Positions 42,780 through 54,204 of a DNA stretch of 64,000 bases are shown here, in pieces. The notes beneath the pieces are model-generated. The model did no database searches, was not told the origin of the DNA, and saw only the letters and a program-made list of their open reading frames with translations. The DNA comes from Anodontia alba (lineage: Eukaryota; Mollusca; Bivalvia; Lucinida; Lucinidae), in contig OZ024833.1 in assembly GCA_964016985.1 (NCBI GenBank), positions 65,767,985 through 65,831,984 of the forward strand. The letters run 5' to 3'. The number at the start of each line of letters is the position of its first letter. Position 1 is the stretch's first letter. The position numbers were made by a program, and so were the translations under genes.

Positions 42780-43050
42780 TAACCCATTTATGCCGGGTGG
42801 ACTCATCTACCTTAATTCTTTGGACAGATACATTTCCTATATGAAGGATGTCTGGTTAGTTTTTATTTTTCTCATGTTTTGTAGAAATTTCTGAATTAAA
42901 TGCAAACAGTGCAGATCCTGATCAGACGCCTGCGGCGTCTGACCAGGGTCTGCACTGTTTGCATTTAATTCAGAAATTGCGGCGTCTGATCTGGGTCTAC
43001 ACTGTTTGCCAATGTCCCTTTTATGGGACGCTAGACATAAATGGGTTAAG
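42780..43050. repeat. TTAA MITE, CCCATTTATGCC type
   Basis: Begins TTAACCCATTTATGCC and ends GACATAAATGGGTTAA. It holds two consecutive inner stems (AGATCCTGATCAGACGCCTG and ATTGCGGCGTCTGATCTGGG) and a duplicated TTAATTCAGAAATT. Relatives are 11074-11300 and 56948-57116. Confidence 0.85.
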
Positions 43051-43354
43051 AAGTCTTCTTGTGTGTGTGTCTCTATCAGTGGATCACTTGATCTGGGGTA
43101 GGTAGACCGCAGACGATCGAACGAAACGTTTAAATATCGATCTTCACTACTTGTTGGGAAGTATAACAGTATGTAGAAAAAAAAGATACTTTGCAGAAAG
43201 ATCTTGATATTCTATGCTCCAGTAAATAGTTATATTAATGTTTAATGACTCCATCTATAAGGTGAAACAATCCAATACATCATTACAAAATAGGAACTGC
43301 TGCTACCATGACAACGGAAAAGGTACCAAAAGGACGTGACCTTGGAGTTTATTT

Positions 43355-43560
43355 AACCTTTACCACTCTGGGCTAGTTCTGCAGAAAGTAGGTTTTGACA
43401 TTTCATGCAAATTGTCTCCTATTTTTTTCCCCAGAAAATACTTTTGACATTTCATGCAAATTGTCTCAATTTGTATGAAATGTCAAACCCTGTTTTCTAG
43501 GGAATACTGAAAAAAAATATTTTATCATGTCGTCTGCTGAAAATTTTACCCAGCATAAGC
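43355..43560. repeat. Fold-back with GACATTTCATGCAAATTG stem
   Basis: TTTGACATTTCATGCAAATTG occurs twice (43396 and 43442) with inverse CAATTTGTATGAAATGTCAA at 43468 and CCTGTTTTCTAGGGAAT. Same family as 10221-10575 and 56285-56455. Confidence 0.75.
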
Positions 43561-44066
43561 GATAATATGTTTACAGTGAGTTAAGACGGCCAATAAAGCA
43601 TCTTCTACGCTTGGTATAAAAAAGATATTTTTGTATATACATATACATATACAATCGAACCTCAATGGCTCCAATATCTTTGGGACCCTGGAAATTTGTT
43701 TTTAGACATGGGTAGTTCGAGCCACTGGGGGTTAATCGAAGCGCCGGGTCAGGAGAATAATGAGGATAATGAGTTTACACAACACTCGTACATTTTCGTG
43801 ATAAAAAAAATGAAAAAAAAAAAAAAAACTTACTAAAATATCCTTAAATATTTGTTTTCTTGAGCCGTCGTAAGAGTTTTCTAGGGGCTCTAAAAAAAAA
43901 AAAAAAAAAAGTTTTCGAATCAGCCACAGTAAACGAGCCATCGGTGTTCGAGTCATTGAAGTTTTACTGTATAATGCATATCCCCAGTTTCGCTCTGTTA
44001 TACAAGACTTACGTTCATTGTCTTACGCAATATTATATTCAAATAGATTCTAAAAGAAATGACCCT
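43561..44066. other. Possible pogo-like MITE remnant
   Basis: 43652-43745 (CAATCGAACCTCAATGGCTC, GGTAGTTCGAGCCACTGGGG) and 43862-43970 (CAGTAAACGAGCCATCGGTG, TTCGAGTCATTGAAGTTTTA, CTGTA) form loose inverted ends like those of pogo MITEs. Two A runs lie between. No transposase. Confidence 0.45.
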
Positions 44067-44290
44067 TAACCCATCTTATTCTGAATAGACTCTCCCACAC
44101 TATATATTGGATGAGTCCAATTTCAATTTTAGGTATGTCAGGCTATATAATGTAATATTTCTAGAGAAAAAAGGCCAAACTATTTGCAAACAGTGGAGAC
44201 CCTGATCAGACGCCGCGTTTAGCGGCGTCTGATCTGGGTGTCCACTGTTTGCCAATTAACTTTCAGCGGTGTCCAGAATACAATGGGTTA
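44067..44290. repeat. TTAA MITE, CCCATCTTAGAC type
   Basis: TTAACCCATCTTATTCTGAA at the left and AATACAATGGGTTAA at the right. It has the conserved TATATTGGATGAGTCCAATT block and a strong inner stem (GATCAGACGCCGCGTTTAGC, GGCGTCTGATC). Confidence 0.88.
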
Positions 44291-44489
44291 AGAGTAATGA
44301 GCACACTCATGAAAACTGAAAACAGCGGGAAGTGTCAAGATTTCTGGGCCAGGCTAGTTAATTTCGGCAAATTAGGCCTCATCGGTGACCCTCATATGAA
44401 GTTTAAAATCTCGGAATCGGCTCAGTGATCACAAAGGAGTCAAATGTGGAGTCCATATTTCAGAAGAGATAGAAAAATAAAACACTAAA

Positions 44490-45805
44490 AAAGAGAGCAA
44501 CTGATGTTTCTAGGCCTGAGAAATTTATTATATAATAATAGGCTGAGAAGACTGGTTCTAGGATTGACATATAATGATAGACTGAAAAGACTGCTTCAAA
44601 GATTGAGGAAATTATCATATAGTTATAGGCTGGTTCTAGGCTTGAGAAATTTGTCATATAGTACTAGGCTGAGAAGACTGGTTTCAGGGTTGAGGAAATA
44701 ATCATATAGTTATAGGCTAAGAAGACTGGTTCCAGGCGAGGAATTTATCATATAGTGATAGATTGAAAAGTCTGGTTCCAGGCTTCAGGCTTCAGGGATT
44801 TATCATACAGTGGTAGGCTGAGAGGACTGGTTTCAGGATTGGGAAATATATCATATAGCGATAGGCTAAAAAGTCTAGCTTCAGAGTTAAGGAAACTATG
44901 GTTCCAGGCTCGAGGAATTTATCAGTAGATATAGGCTGAAAAGACTGGTTTCAGGGTTGAGGAATCTATCGTATAATGATAGTCTTAGAAGTCTGGATCC
45001 AGTTTTTAGGAACTTATCATATACTGATAAGCTTAGAAGACTGGTTTCAAGGTTGGTGAAACTATCATATAGTGATAGGCTGGGTCTGGTTCCAGGCATG
45101 AGGAGTTTAACATATAGTGATAGGCTGAGAAAACTGGTTTCAGTGTGGAGAAATTGAACATATAGTGATAGGCTGAGAAGACTGGTTTCAGTGTGGAGAA
45201 ATTGAACATATAGTGATAGGCTGAGAAGACTGGTTTCAGTGTGGAGAAATTGAACATATAGTGATAGGCTGAGAAGACTGGTTTCAGTGTGGAGAAATTG
45301 AACATATAGTGATAGGCTGAGAAGACTGGTTTCAGTGTGGAGAAATTGAACATATAGTGATAGGCTGAGAAGACTGGTTTCAGTGTGGAGAAATTGAACA
45401 TTAAGTTATAGGCTGAGAAGACTGGTTCCAAGGTTGAGGAATGTATCATATAGTGATGGGCTGAGAAGACTGGTTTCAGGGTCGAGGAATGTATCATATA
45501 GTGATAGGCTTAGAAGACTGGTTCCAAGGTTGAGGAATGTATCATATAGTGATGGGCTGAGAAGACTGGTTTCAGGGTCGAGGAATGTATCATATAGTGA
45601 CAGGCTTAGAAGACTGGTTCCAAGGTCGAGGAATGTATCATATAGTGATGGGCTGAGAAGACTGGTTTCAGGGTCGAGGAATGTATCATATAGTGATAGG
45701 CTTAGAAGACCGGTTCTAGGGTTGAGGTATTTATAATATAGTGATAGATTTGGGAAGACTGGTTCCAGAGTTGAGGAATTTATCATATAGTGATAGACTT
45801 GCAAG
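44490..45805 (+). repeat. Minisatellite, 48-bp units, 1.3 kb
   Basis: About 27 units of AACATATAGTGATAGGCTGA, GAAGACTGGTTTCAGTGTGG, AGAAATTG and variants. 45110-45400 holds six nearly identical GTGTGG units. 45420-45720 alternates two variants (GGTCGAGGAATGTATC, GGTTGAGGAATGTATC) with a 96-bp higher-order period. Because 48 is divisible by three, long repetitive ORFs appear on both strands; I do not treat them as genes. Confidence 0.93.
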
Positions 45806-46429
45806 AAAATAAGGCCTGATATTTAATGTAAATCGTTCGCTTAGGGGACGAGTCACATGAAAAGTCGAGCCTTATTTTCCCTAAAAAAATTAAAAAAAGA
45901 ATCAAAGTGCCGTGTGCTGTGGTAGTGATTAGCGCTTTAAAAGCGCTAGTTACAACTCAAGTAGACGACAAAAAAGAGTTAACCTGTGTTTATAAATTCT
46001 CACGATATATCGTTTCCATCGATCATCTTGAAAAATGTATCTCTGATGTTGATATTCTTGAGGTCCTCCTAGGGGCAGGGGAGGAGGGCTACCGGTTCCT
46101 TGTTCCCCTAAAATAAATCTGCATTTTTCGTTGTTCCCTAAAATCAAAATCTTGATTTTCTATGTACCCTGTTTCTCAAAATTGCGTTTGTTCCCCTGTT
46201 CATTCATTTTTAGACTTTTTCCTCTTGTTCCCTGAAATAAATGGCCTTGTTCCCCTTTTCCCCAAACCTTCAGGGAAGGCCTCATTTTCATTGCCAGTAA
46301 TATGTATCTGATATGTTTCTGCAGTGAACCCTCGTTACAACTACAGCATTTGTTCACAAAGACGTTGCCATTAAATTGAAATTGCTGTTGTACAGAATAC
46401 TTAATGATTGATATGTAAGAAAGGTCTTG
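45806..46429. other. Non-coding, small fold-back
   Basis: 45805-45890 is a fold-back (AAAATAAGGCCTGATATTTA with TCGAGCCTTATTTTCC), the family at 27590-27745. 46075-46260 has loose repeats of TTGTTCCCTAAAAT. No gene. Confidence 0.5.
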
Positions 46430-48034
46430 TTTTGTTACTATATTTGACTTCGAAGAACTACAAAATTATGTCGGATCTAAAGTCACAAGCAACACTGAAT
46501 TTACCATTCCATTAACGAATGTAACTTTCATAAGAATATTTCTAACCAATTTCAATGTGAAGAACTCAAGTGGTCTAGATAATATAGGTCCAAGAGTTCT
46601 TACGATTGCAGCAAATGTTTTAGCACCTAGCCTTACTTTTATTGTGAATAAAAGCATACTCTCTGGTGAATTTCCATGTTCGTGGAAGAAAGCAAAAGTT
46701 AAACCCCTTTTTAAATCCGGTGCAAAAGATGGTGTAAACAATTATCGGCTAATCTCTATTCTCTCTACTATATCAAAACTAATTGAAAAATGGATTGATA
46801 ATCAATTTATGACATATTTGAATACTTATACTTTGCTTCATAAATCTCATTGTGGTTTTCGTCCTAAACATTCTACAGAATCTGCACTTACTCTTATGGT
46901 TGATACCTGGTTAAAAGCCATTAATGACGAAAAACTTATCGGTTGCGTTTTGGTAGATTTCCGAAAGGCATTCGATCTGGTCGACTATAAAATTCTACTT
47001 ACAAAACTTGCAGTGTTACAAGTGTAGTGAAAACTGTCTGAAATGGTTCGAGTCCTACCTAACAAACAGAACACAACCCGTTTCATTAAATGATAATGTA
47101 TCTGAACCTGCATATGTAACATGTGGTGTTCCTCAAGGTTCTCTATTAGGGCCTCTATTATTCTTACTTTTTATTAATGATTTGCCATTAGTGTTAAAGA
47201 ACTCAGCAAATGTTGACCTATATGCTGATGACACCACTATTTATGATGTGCAATGTAATGTAGATCAGCTTGAATCCAATCTACAATTTTCATTAAATGC
47301 ACTTCATGTTTGGTGTAGACAAAATGGCATGGTTTTAAATACCGAGAAAACAAATGTTATGTTGATAACTAGCAGACAGAGAAGATGCAACTTACATAAT
47401 CCCAATCTATCTCTGAGATGCAACGAACCTGACATCAAAATGACAACTATCAGTAAAATATTGGGTTTACAAGTTGATGAAAATTTGTTGTGGAATAATC
47501 AGCTTCTCCACGTTTCCAAAAAAGGTATCTTCTTATTTATGGCTACTTAGCAAAATACGGCAGTATTTATCCATAGAGCATAGACTGTTATTTTATAATG
47601 CTTACTTACATTAAGCCGCATTTAGAGTATTGCAGTACGATTTGGTCTAATACGTCTAATAGCAATATAGGTAAAATAAATACATTACAAAGACGGGCTT
47701 GTAAATTAATCCTGTCGCACGAGGCGCTTCAAAAGTTAGATAATCTGTCATTTGATCAAAATGTATTTCTTAACAAAGCTAAACTTATGTACAAAATTTA
47801 TAACAACTTGGCATCAACCTATTTACAGGAGTTATTCCAAATGCGCGATGTGAATCTCATCTAATTTAAGATCTGTGACTCAAAAAATACTTACTGCCAC
47901 AACCAAAATGCAATTTATTCAAAGGTAGTTTATCATACTCAGACGTTGTGGTTTGGAACAGCATCCCCATTAACATAAAAAGTTCAAAATCACTGGACAT
48001 TTTTGTAAAGAAGTGTACTGATTGGATTAAAGGT
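46430..48034 (+). pseudogene. Non-LTR retrotransposon RT, 5'-truncated
   Basis: Reverse transcriptase of a YADDT-type LINE (CR1/Jockey-like; clade not resolved). Order: SGLDNIGPRVLTIAA (46569), FKSGAKDGVNNYRLISIL (46710), HCGFRPKHSTESAL (46848), VDFRKAFDLVD (46952, first catalytic Asp), then a frameshift near 47020. It continues VPQGSLLGPLLF (47127) and LYADDTTIYD (47219, catalytic DD intact), a stop/frameshift near 47548, and the thumb/C-terminal segment YIKPHLEYCSTIW (47602). After 47864 another frameshift leads to SLDIFVKKCTDWIKG and a stop near 48034. No endonuclease domain is seen, so it is a 5'-truncated, dead copy. Confidence 0.88.
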
Positions 48035-48127
48035 TAATAATCATTTTATTACATAAACAATACTTAGGCCTCCGCCGTCAGTAATTCAGTACGTTGAATA
48101 CGTATATTGTATTTGCTTTTTATAATG

Positions 48128-48191
<64 letters not shown>

Positions 48192-48375
48192 GCTTGTTGT
48201 CATGTTGTATGTATATGTTACATGCTGTCCTTAATCAGTCATAGCTACTACATTTACGCATAAAACCATATGCCCTGGCATAGTTTTCATATTGGAGTAG
48301 TGACACAAGATAAAGATATTTTTTGTCCTCTGTGAGAACGTTCTCAAATAAGCATGCCTATTCATCTAGTGGAGT
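48035..48375. repeat. LINE 3' tail region and (TC)n microsatellite
   Basis: 48128-48188 is about 30 TC repeats shortly downstream of the LINE C-terminus. The rest is AT-rich with no gene. 48363-48375 is the left copy of a 13-bp target duplication. Confidence 0.75.
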
Positions 48376-48589
48376 TATAATGGATAGGAGGGTTGACTCT
48401 TAATCCATTAGGTGTCTCACCGCTGTGGTTCCAGCCTCGCTCGGGTGACATGTGGGAAAGCCAGTTTCTGCTTACGGATGGTCAGGTGGTTTTTCCCCGG
48501 GTTCTCCGGTTTTCGCTCATCTTTGATGAACGATCGGCTCGATATAAGTGAAATATTCTTGAAAGGGCCGTAAAACCTAAATAAAAAGA
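48376..48589 (+). mobile_element. SINE-like retroposon, 13-bp TSD
   Basis: 214 bp bounded by the perfect direct repeat CATCTAGTGGAGT (48363-48375 and 48590-48602). It ends GGGCCGTAAAACCTAAATAA then AAAGA. The middle (GTTCCAGCCTCGCTCGGGTG, GGGTTCTCCGGTTTTCGC) has no clear tRNA head. Single copy in this window; the duplication shows a target-primed insertion. Confidence 0.8.
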
Positions 48590-48738
48590 CATCTAGTGGA
48601 GTCTGATTACCTTCGTTGTCAATTTGCTTCATGTCTGCGAGCAGGCTGTCGCTCCTGGGCCTTTGCTAGTCGCATATACGATAAGTACCGTTATCCCGTG
48701 TACCGCTCCATTTTAATCATTGTTTTAAGTAACTCGTT

Positions 48739-49042
48739 TGTTTGTGTTGAGGTTTTACGGCCCAGTCAACACAATGGGGTCATGTCGAGCGCGGTCAGTT
48801 TACCTAACCACACGTTTACTGGGCAGGCTTAATCCTCCAAGCGGTTAACCAGTATTGTGCACATTCTTTCGCCAGAAACTGACAACTGCCCTTCTTGAAT
48901 CAGCGGAAGGGAGAGGATGACCGTAGAAAATATTTCATGATCAATCTCCACGAAAGAATGTTGCCGACCTCGGCGGGGGTTGAACCCGCGACCTCCTGGT
49001 CTCCAGTCGGACGCCGCATCCAATTGAGCCACCGAGGCCGGC
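48739..49042 (-). repeat. tRNA-derived SINE, complete, 14-bp TSD
   Basis: Minus-strand copy of the family at 19158-19461, from tail (TTTGTGTTGAGGTTTTACGG) to head (CAATTGAGCCACCGAGGCCG). The target duplication TTAAGTAACTCGTT lies at 48725-48738 and 49043-49056. ORFs across it are spurious. Confidence 0.95.
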
Positions 49043-49263
49043 TTAAGTAACTCGTTGTTTGTATTTGTATGTATGTTGTTTTGTTGAGGGCCCCAAGGAA
49101 GATTGGTAAGACCAATTGGGCTACCCTCGTAAAATAAAGAATTTACTTACTTACTTAATTACTTACTATTTTCTCTTAGAACATTTGTTTTAGATTTTTG
49201 TTTAAATCACCTCACTGAGGCGATTCTAACAATTATCAAAAATATATGTTTCTTTAAAATACT

Positions 49264-49508
49264 GGGCCCAGTTGTTCAAAGCTAACGACGTCGTTAGTTA
49301 ACGATTCGTTAAAATTTACGTCAAGTGATACGCAAATATGCTGAAATTTTTTGCTGAAAAAATGTGAGTAGCTTTTGCAGTGCAAAAGTTACTCACATTT
49401 TTTCAGCAAAAAATATCAGATTATTGTGTATTGAATCCGCTAAAACAGTTAACGAAATGACCCTTAACGAGCTTGTTAAGCTAACGACGCTTTGAACAAC
49501 TGGGCCCA
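49264..49508. repeat. MITE with GGGCCCAGTTGTTCAA ends, complete
   Basis: GGGCCCAGTTGTTCAAAGCT to TTTGAACAACTGGGCCCA, with the same inner TGAGTAGCTTTTGCAG stem as 2903-3148. The immediate flanks (TTTAAAATACT and AGTATTTTAAA) are themselves inverted, so either the terminal repeat is longer here or the target was a palindrome. Confidence 0.9.
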
Positions 49509-49756
49509 GTATTTTAAAATTACAATATTTTTGCATAATGTGTGATTAATTGTTACCTCTTAAGCGAAGGTTCCCTGACAGTCAAATTGTCATTATAACG
49601 AATTTTGTCGTTGTATCTAGTGTAGGTATAAAGATGGTTGTCTGTTATAAGGATACTGGGTACACCTGGTAGATTTTTCAACATTTATTTACAAGGGAAA
49701 AAACGTTTGTGACATTCAGGCCCTGAGATTATAAAACTTTTATCTTGCTCAGCTCA

Positions 49757-51460
49757 GCTTCGCCTACATGGTATAGTCTCACTATTCCCCCTTTCACCTA
49801 TTCCGTTTCCCCTACTTCCGTTTCGCCTACTGGGTATTTGTTTTCACTTTTTCCCTTTCGCCTACTCTTGTTTCGCCCACTCGGTATTTTTCACTATTTC
49901 CCTTTCGCCGTCTCCGTTTCTGCTATACCCATTTCGCCTTCCCGGTATTTTTCACCATTCTCTTGTCGCCTACTCCATTTTCCCTATTCTCGTTTCGCCT
50001 ACTCTGTATTTTTCACTATTTCCTAGTCGCATATTCCGTTATCCCTATTCTCGTTTCGCTTACTCAGTATTTTTCACTATTTCCCCTTCGCCTTCTCCGT
50101 TTCCCCAACTCCCATTTCGCGTACTCCGTATTTTACACTATTTCCCTTTCGCCTTCTCCGTTTCTCCTTCTTCCATTTTGCTTACTGGGTATTTTTTTTC
50201 TCTTTTCATCTTTCGCCTTCCCCGTTTCCTCTACTCTCGTTTCGCCAACTCGGGATTTTTTACTGTTTCCCTTTTGCCTTCTCCGTTTCTCCTACTCCCA
50301 TTTCGCCTTCTCGGTATTTTTCACTATTTAATTGTCGCCTTCTCCGCTTCTTCTGCTCCACTTTCGCCTTCTCATAATTTTTCACTATTTCCTTGTCCAT
50401 TACGAAAACACGCCTATTCAAATATATTGAAAATTTTACAACTAAAGAAGGAAAATTTTCAGATAAAAAACCTGATATTTTTCATATTTCTGCTCGAAAC
50501 AGGCGAGGCGGTTCTAACGAGTACCCACAATCTATGTTTTTGGGCAGAAATAAGAAAAAGAATGTATACCCCTGTAAACCCCAGTTTTACTATATAAAAG
50601 TGGGGTTTAAGGGGGTCAAAATAATATAGGCGTGTTTTCGTGATGACCTTCTCCGTTTCCCCTATTCTCGTTTCGCCTACTCGGTATTTTTCATTATTTC
50701 CCTTTCGCTTTCAACATTTCCCCTACTCCGGTTTCGCCGACTCAGTATTTTTCACTATATCCCTTGCGCCTTCTCCATTTCTCCTCCTCCGAGTTGGCCT
50801 ACTAGATATTTTTTCATTATTTGACTTTTGCCTTCGTTTCTCCTATTTCTTTTTCGCCTTTTTTCACTATTTTCCTTTTACCTTCTCCGTTTGTCCTCCC
50901 ATTTCGCCTACATGGTATTTTTTTTTACTATTTTCTTTTCGCCTTCTCCGTTTCTCCTACTGCCATTTCGCCTACTCGTAATTTATCACTATTTAACCTT
51001 CTCCGTTTCTCCTTCTCCCATTTCGCCTGCTTGTTTTTTGTTGTTGTTTTTTTCACTATTTCCCTGTCGCCTTCTCCGTTTCCCCTATTCTCGTCTAGCC
51101 TACTCGGTATTTTTGACAATCTCCCCTTCGCCTAATCCGTTTCTCCTTCTCCCATTTCGCCTACTTGACATTTTTCACTATTTTCCTTTTGCCTTCTCTG
51201 TTTCTCCTTCTCCAATTTCGCCTACTCGGTATTTTTCACTATTTCCCCTTCGCCTTCTCCAGTTCTCCTACTCCCATTACGCCTACTCGGTATTTTTTCA
51301 CTATTTCCCTTTCTTCTTCTCCATTTCTCCTACTCCCATTTCGCCTACTCGGTATTTTCATCATTTCCTTTTCACCTTCTCCATTTATCCTACTCTTATT
51401 TCGCCTGCTCTTTTTTTTCCGCCTACTTTTTCGCTATTTTCTTTTCACCTTCTTCATTCA
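49757..51460 (+). repeat. Minisatellite, 61-bp units, interrupted
   Basis: About 24 units of CCTACTCGGTATTTTTCACT, ATTTCCCTTTCGCCTTCTCC, GTTTCTCCTACTCCCATTTC, G with substitutions. The array is broken at 50398-50645 by a fold-back B copy, which dates that insertion after array growth. Leu/Phe/Ser-rich ORFs in all frames are by-products of pyrimidine-rich units. Confidence 0.92.
50398..50645. repeat. Fold-back B copy inside a minisatellite
   Basis: CATTACGAAAACACGCCTAT to GGCGTGTTTTCGTGATG. The left core arm is partly deleted (CTCGAAACAGGCGAGGCGGT). Flanking array units give the empty site: TTCCTTGTC on the left and CCTTCTCCG on the right, with no duplicated bases beyond one or two. Confidence 0.9.
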
Positions 51461-51698
51461 ACAACAGAGGCAAAGGACTGATGTCTGATGTCACCTTCAT
51501 TTAAGTAAAACAAACAAGTTTTGACAGGCTGCATAAAATATATTTTTTTTCTTTCACGAACAAAAAACTGATATCTAAAATTAATTATAAAAGCATGCCG
51601 AAAGGTTTATTCAGGTAAAATATCATATTTATTTTATATTTAATACCCACCAAAACACATAGGCCTATAAATTGGTATTTGCTAGAATCACCAATCCT
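51461..51698. other. Non-coding AT-rich DNA
   Basis: No gene or repeat family recognised between the minisatellite and the next MITE. Confidence 0.4.
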
Positions 51699-51923
51699 GG
51701 CCCCGAGGTTATAAAACTTTTTTCATGCTCAACTTAGCTGAGCATGAAATTTGTCCTGCTAATAAATCTCAAATTACTGATAATTGCAAATTCTTTCTTG
51801 CTAAACATAGCTGAGCATGAAAATTTCTCTGCTAATAAATATGAAAATGCCAACTATTATTAGCAGAGAAAATTTCATGCTCAGCTGAGTTGAGTATGAA
51901 AAAAGTTTTATAACCTTGGGGCC
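51699..51923. repeat. MITE with GGCCCCGAGGTTATAAAACT ends
   Basis: GGCCCCGAGGTTATAAAACT at the left and AGTTTTATAACCTTGGGGCC at the right, with further inverted segments (CTCAACTTAGCTGAGCATGA and its inverse). Partial copies of one end are at 30045-30125 and 49718-49762. Confidence 0.8.
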
Positions 51924-52039
51924 AGGGTGAGTTAAATGAGTACCCATGTCGTTTTTACGGAGAAATAAGAAACAACAATAACAACACAAAACAACAACAA
52001 TATTTAACAGGATAGCATTCTGAAAAGAACATTCAGCAG

Positions 52040-52059
52040 TGACAATAATAATAATAAAC

Positions 52060-52119
<60 letters not shown>

Positions 52120-52121
52120 TT
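52040..52121 (+). repeat. (TAA)n microsatellite
   Basis: About 27 trinucleotide units, with one interruption at the left (AATAAACATAAT). Confidence 0.97.
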
Positions 52122-52570
52122 GAACTCTTGAAGTGATTATCAGTGTAGTTGCCCTTACTGATTACAGCGGGAAATCATATTTGGATTGTTTCCCTTCCAG
52201 TTAATCTATCTGTTCCTTGTTGACAGATAATCAATGATCGATTAGTATGATAATGGAAGAGGCCAATACAAGGTATCACAACACGGGGATTTGCATTAAT
52301 TCGCTTAAGACGATTTTGTGTCAAAGAGTGCGTTTGGATTCTTTTTTTTTTTTTTTTTTTTCATAAAAAATGACATAATTTAATCTTTTACTGACCTTAA
52401 CAAAATTTATATCAATGTAAACAGAAAGAACTTATTTTTTTTCATTTTGGACTTATAAAAAAACGGTATCATTAACACAAATGCTTATTTTCACGCATTA
52501 AAACGCGTGCATACTGTGTTTTCTACCAGTTCATAATAGATTTACATGGGTGTCTACCCTTTCAATTTCA
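52122..52570. other. Non-coding DNA
   Basis: Unique-looking AT-rich sequence with a T run at 52341-52361. No gene recognised. Confidence 0.4.
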
Positions 52571-52827
52571 CATTACGAAAACACGCCTATTCAAATATAT
52601 TGAAAATTTCACCTCCAAAAACGGAAAATTTTCAGATAAAAAAACTCAAAACATAGATTGTGGGTACTCATTAGAACCGCCTCGGTGAGGCGGTTCTAAC
52701 GAGTACCCACAATCTATGTTTTTGAGCAGAAATAAGAAAAATAATGTATACCCCTGTAAACCCCAGTTTTACTATATAAAAGTGGGGTTTAAGGGGGTCA
52801 AAATTATATAGGCGTGTTTTCGTGACG
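52571..52827. repeat. Fold-back B copy, full length
   Basis: CATTACGAAAACACGCCTAT to GGCGTGTTTTCGTGACG. Core GTACTCATTAGAACCGCCTC and its inverse. One flank has a small deletion (AGATAAAAAAACTCAAAACA). Confidence 0.92.
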
Positions 52828-53029
52828 ATGCAAAAAATGACAAAATGTGATTTTAAAGTTGTTTTTTTTTTTGGTATCAGTAGAATGGAGAAAAGTTTAA
52901 CTCTTTAGTGATAACCTATAAAAAAATATTTTGCATCATTAGAATAATTTTAAGTAATAATGAACTGTTTGATGAGATTCTATACAGGTACACGTCAGAT
53001 GAATCCAATATCCAAGAGAGATAATCCGT

Positions 53030-53329
53030 TTGTGTTGAGGTTTTACGGCCCAGTCAACCCAATGGGGTCATGTCGAGCGCGGTCAGTTTACCTAACCACA
53101 CGTTTACTGGGCAGGCTTAGTCCTCTAAGCGGTTAACCAGTATTGTGCACATACTTTCGCCAGAAACTGACAACTGCCCTTCTTGAATCAGCGGAAGGGA
53201 GAGAATGACCGTAGAAAATATTTCATGATCAATCTCCACGAAAGAATGTTGCCGACCTCGGCGGGGTTGAACCCGCGACCTCCTGGTCTCCAGTCGGACG
53301 GCGCATCCAACTGAGCCACCAAGGCCGGC
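53030..53329 (-). repeat. tRNA-derived SINE, complete, 13-bp TSD
   Basis: Minus-strand copy with target duplication AGAGATAATCCGT at 53017-53029 and AGAGATAATTCGT at 53330-53342 (one mismatch). Nearly identical to the copy at 48739-49042. Confidence 0.94.
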
Positions 53330-53342
53330 AGAGATAATTCGT

Positions 53343-54204
53343 ACTAAAACCTGTGTCCTATAGTGCTATACGGATGATGATGATAACGATGATGATGATG
53401 ATGGTGATGATGATGATGATGATTACTATTCATACATGGTCAAAGCTTTAGAGGAGACAAAATGGGAGTTAATTGACATTTGATAATAGGCGAAATGTGA
53501 AATGGGAGTAGGTAAAAAGGGAGTAGACAAAAAGAGAAAACCTTATATTATTTGTAGGGGGAACACCCTGTCTAAGTGCATCAAAGTACGCTCATATAGG
53601 AGCCGTTTTATTAGAATGCTGAGATGTCTCCTTTCTTTCTTTCTTTTTCTTTCTTTCTTTCTTTTTTTTCCATTAACTGTGTTTGCGCACTGCAGAATTC
53701 CAGCCTGATTACTGAGGGGTTCGATTTGATCAAATTTCCGTAATTACTCTACTCACTCTACATATTCGGACAGACTGGCCTGAGCAAACAATGTAGACCC
53801 AGATCAGACGCCGCAGAATGCGGCGTCTGATCAGGGTCTGCACGGTTTGCGACTCACCCATAATTTTATACACATTCACAAGTATTAAATGGTCTTTTTG
53901 AAGAGAAGCATAATTAATACAGAATAAGGAGTCTGAGTATTTTGGGTAAATCATAATACGGTTTCCCAAATTTATCCAAAATTTCCCACGAAAATGAAAT
54001 TACTGTCCTTTCGACATCACTCGGAAAGACGTTTTTGCTTGGCGTTTTATTTTAAATGAAATGATTGACCATATTTTATCAAGAACTATTTGTGTTTTCA
54101 GTCTCTCTGTTTTGCTCTCAAATATGTACCATAAAATTAAATTTACGGCCAAAAATTGGTCTGACCTATGCAATATCTATAGTAAAGTGATTGTTTGGAA
54201 TTTT
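53343..54204. other. Non-coding, microsatellites and a GATC stem
   Basis: 53376-53424 is (GAT)n. 53631-53672 is (TTTC)n. 53786-53850 is the stem AATGTAGACCCAGATCAGAC / GATCAGGGTCTGCACGGTTT. No gene. Confidence 0.55.

Noticed and set aside
45033..45804. Long repetitive ORFs (100-154 codons) on both strands
   Set aside because: The 48-bp unit is a multiple of three with no stops in several frames. Composition follows the DNA repeat, and no start context or homology is seen.
49745..51488. Leu/Phe/Ser-rich ORFs resembling membrane proteins
   Set aside because: They arise from pyrimidine-rich 61-bp minisatellite units and occur in all plus frames; hydrophobicity is a composition effect.
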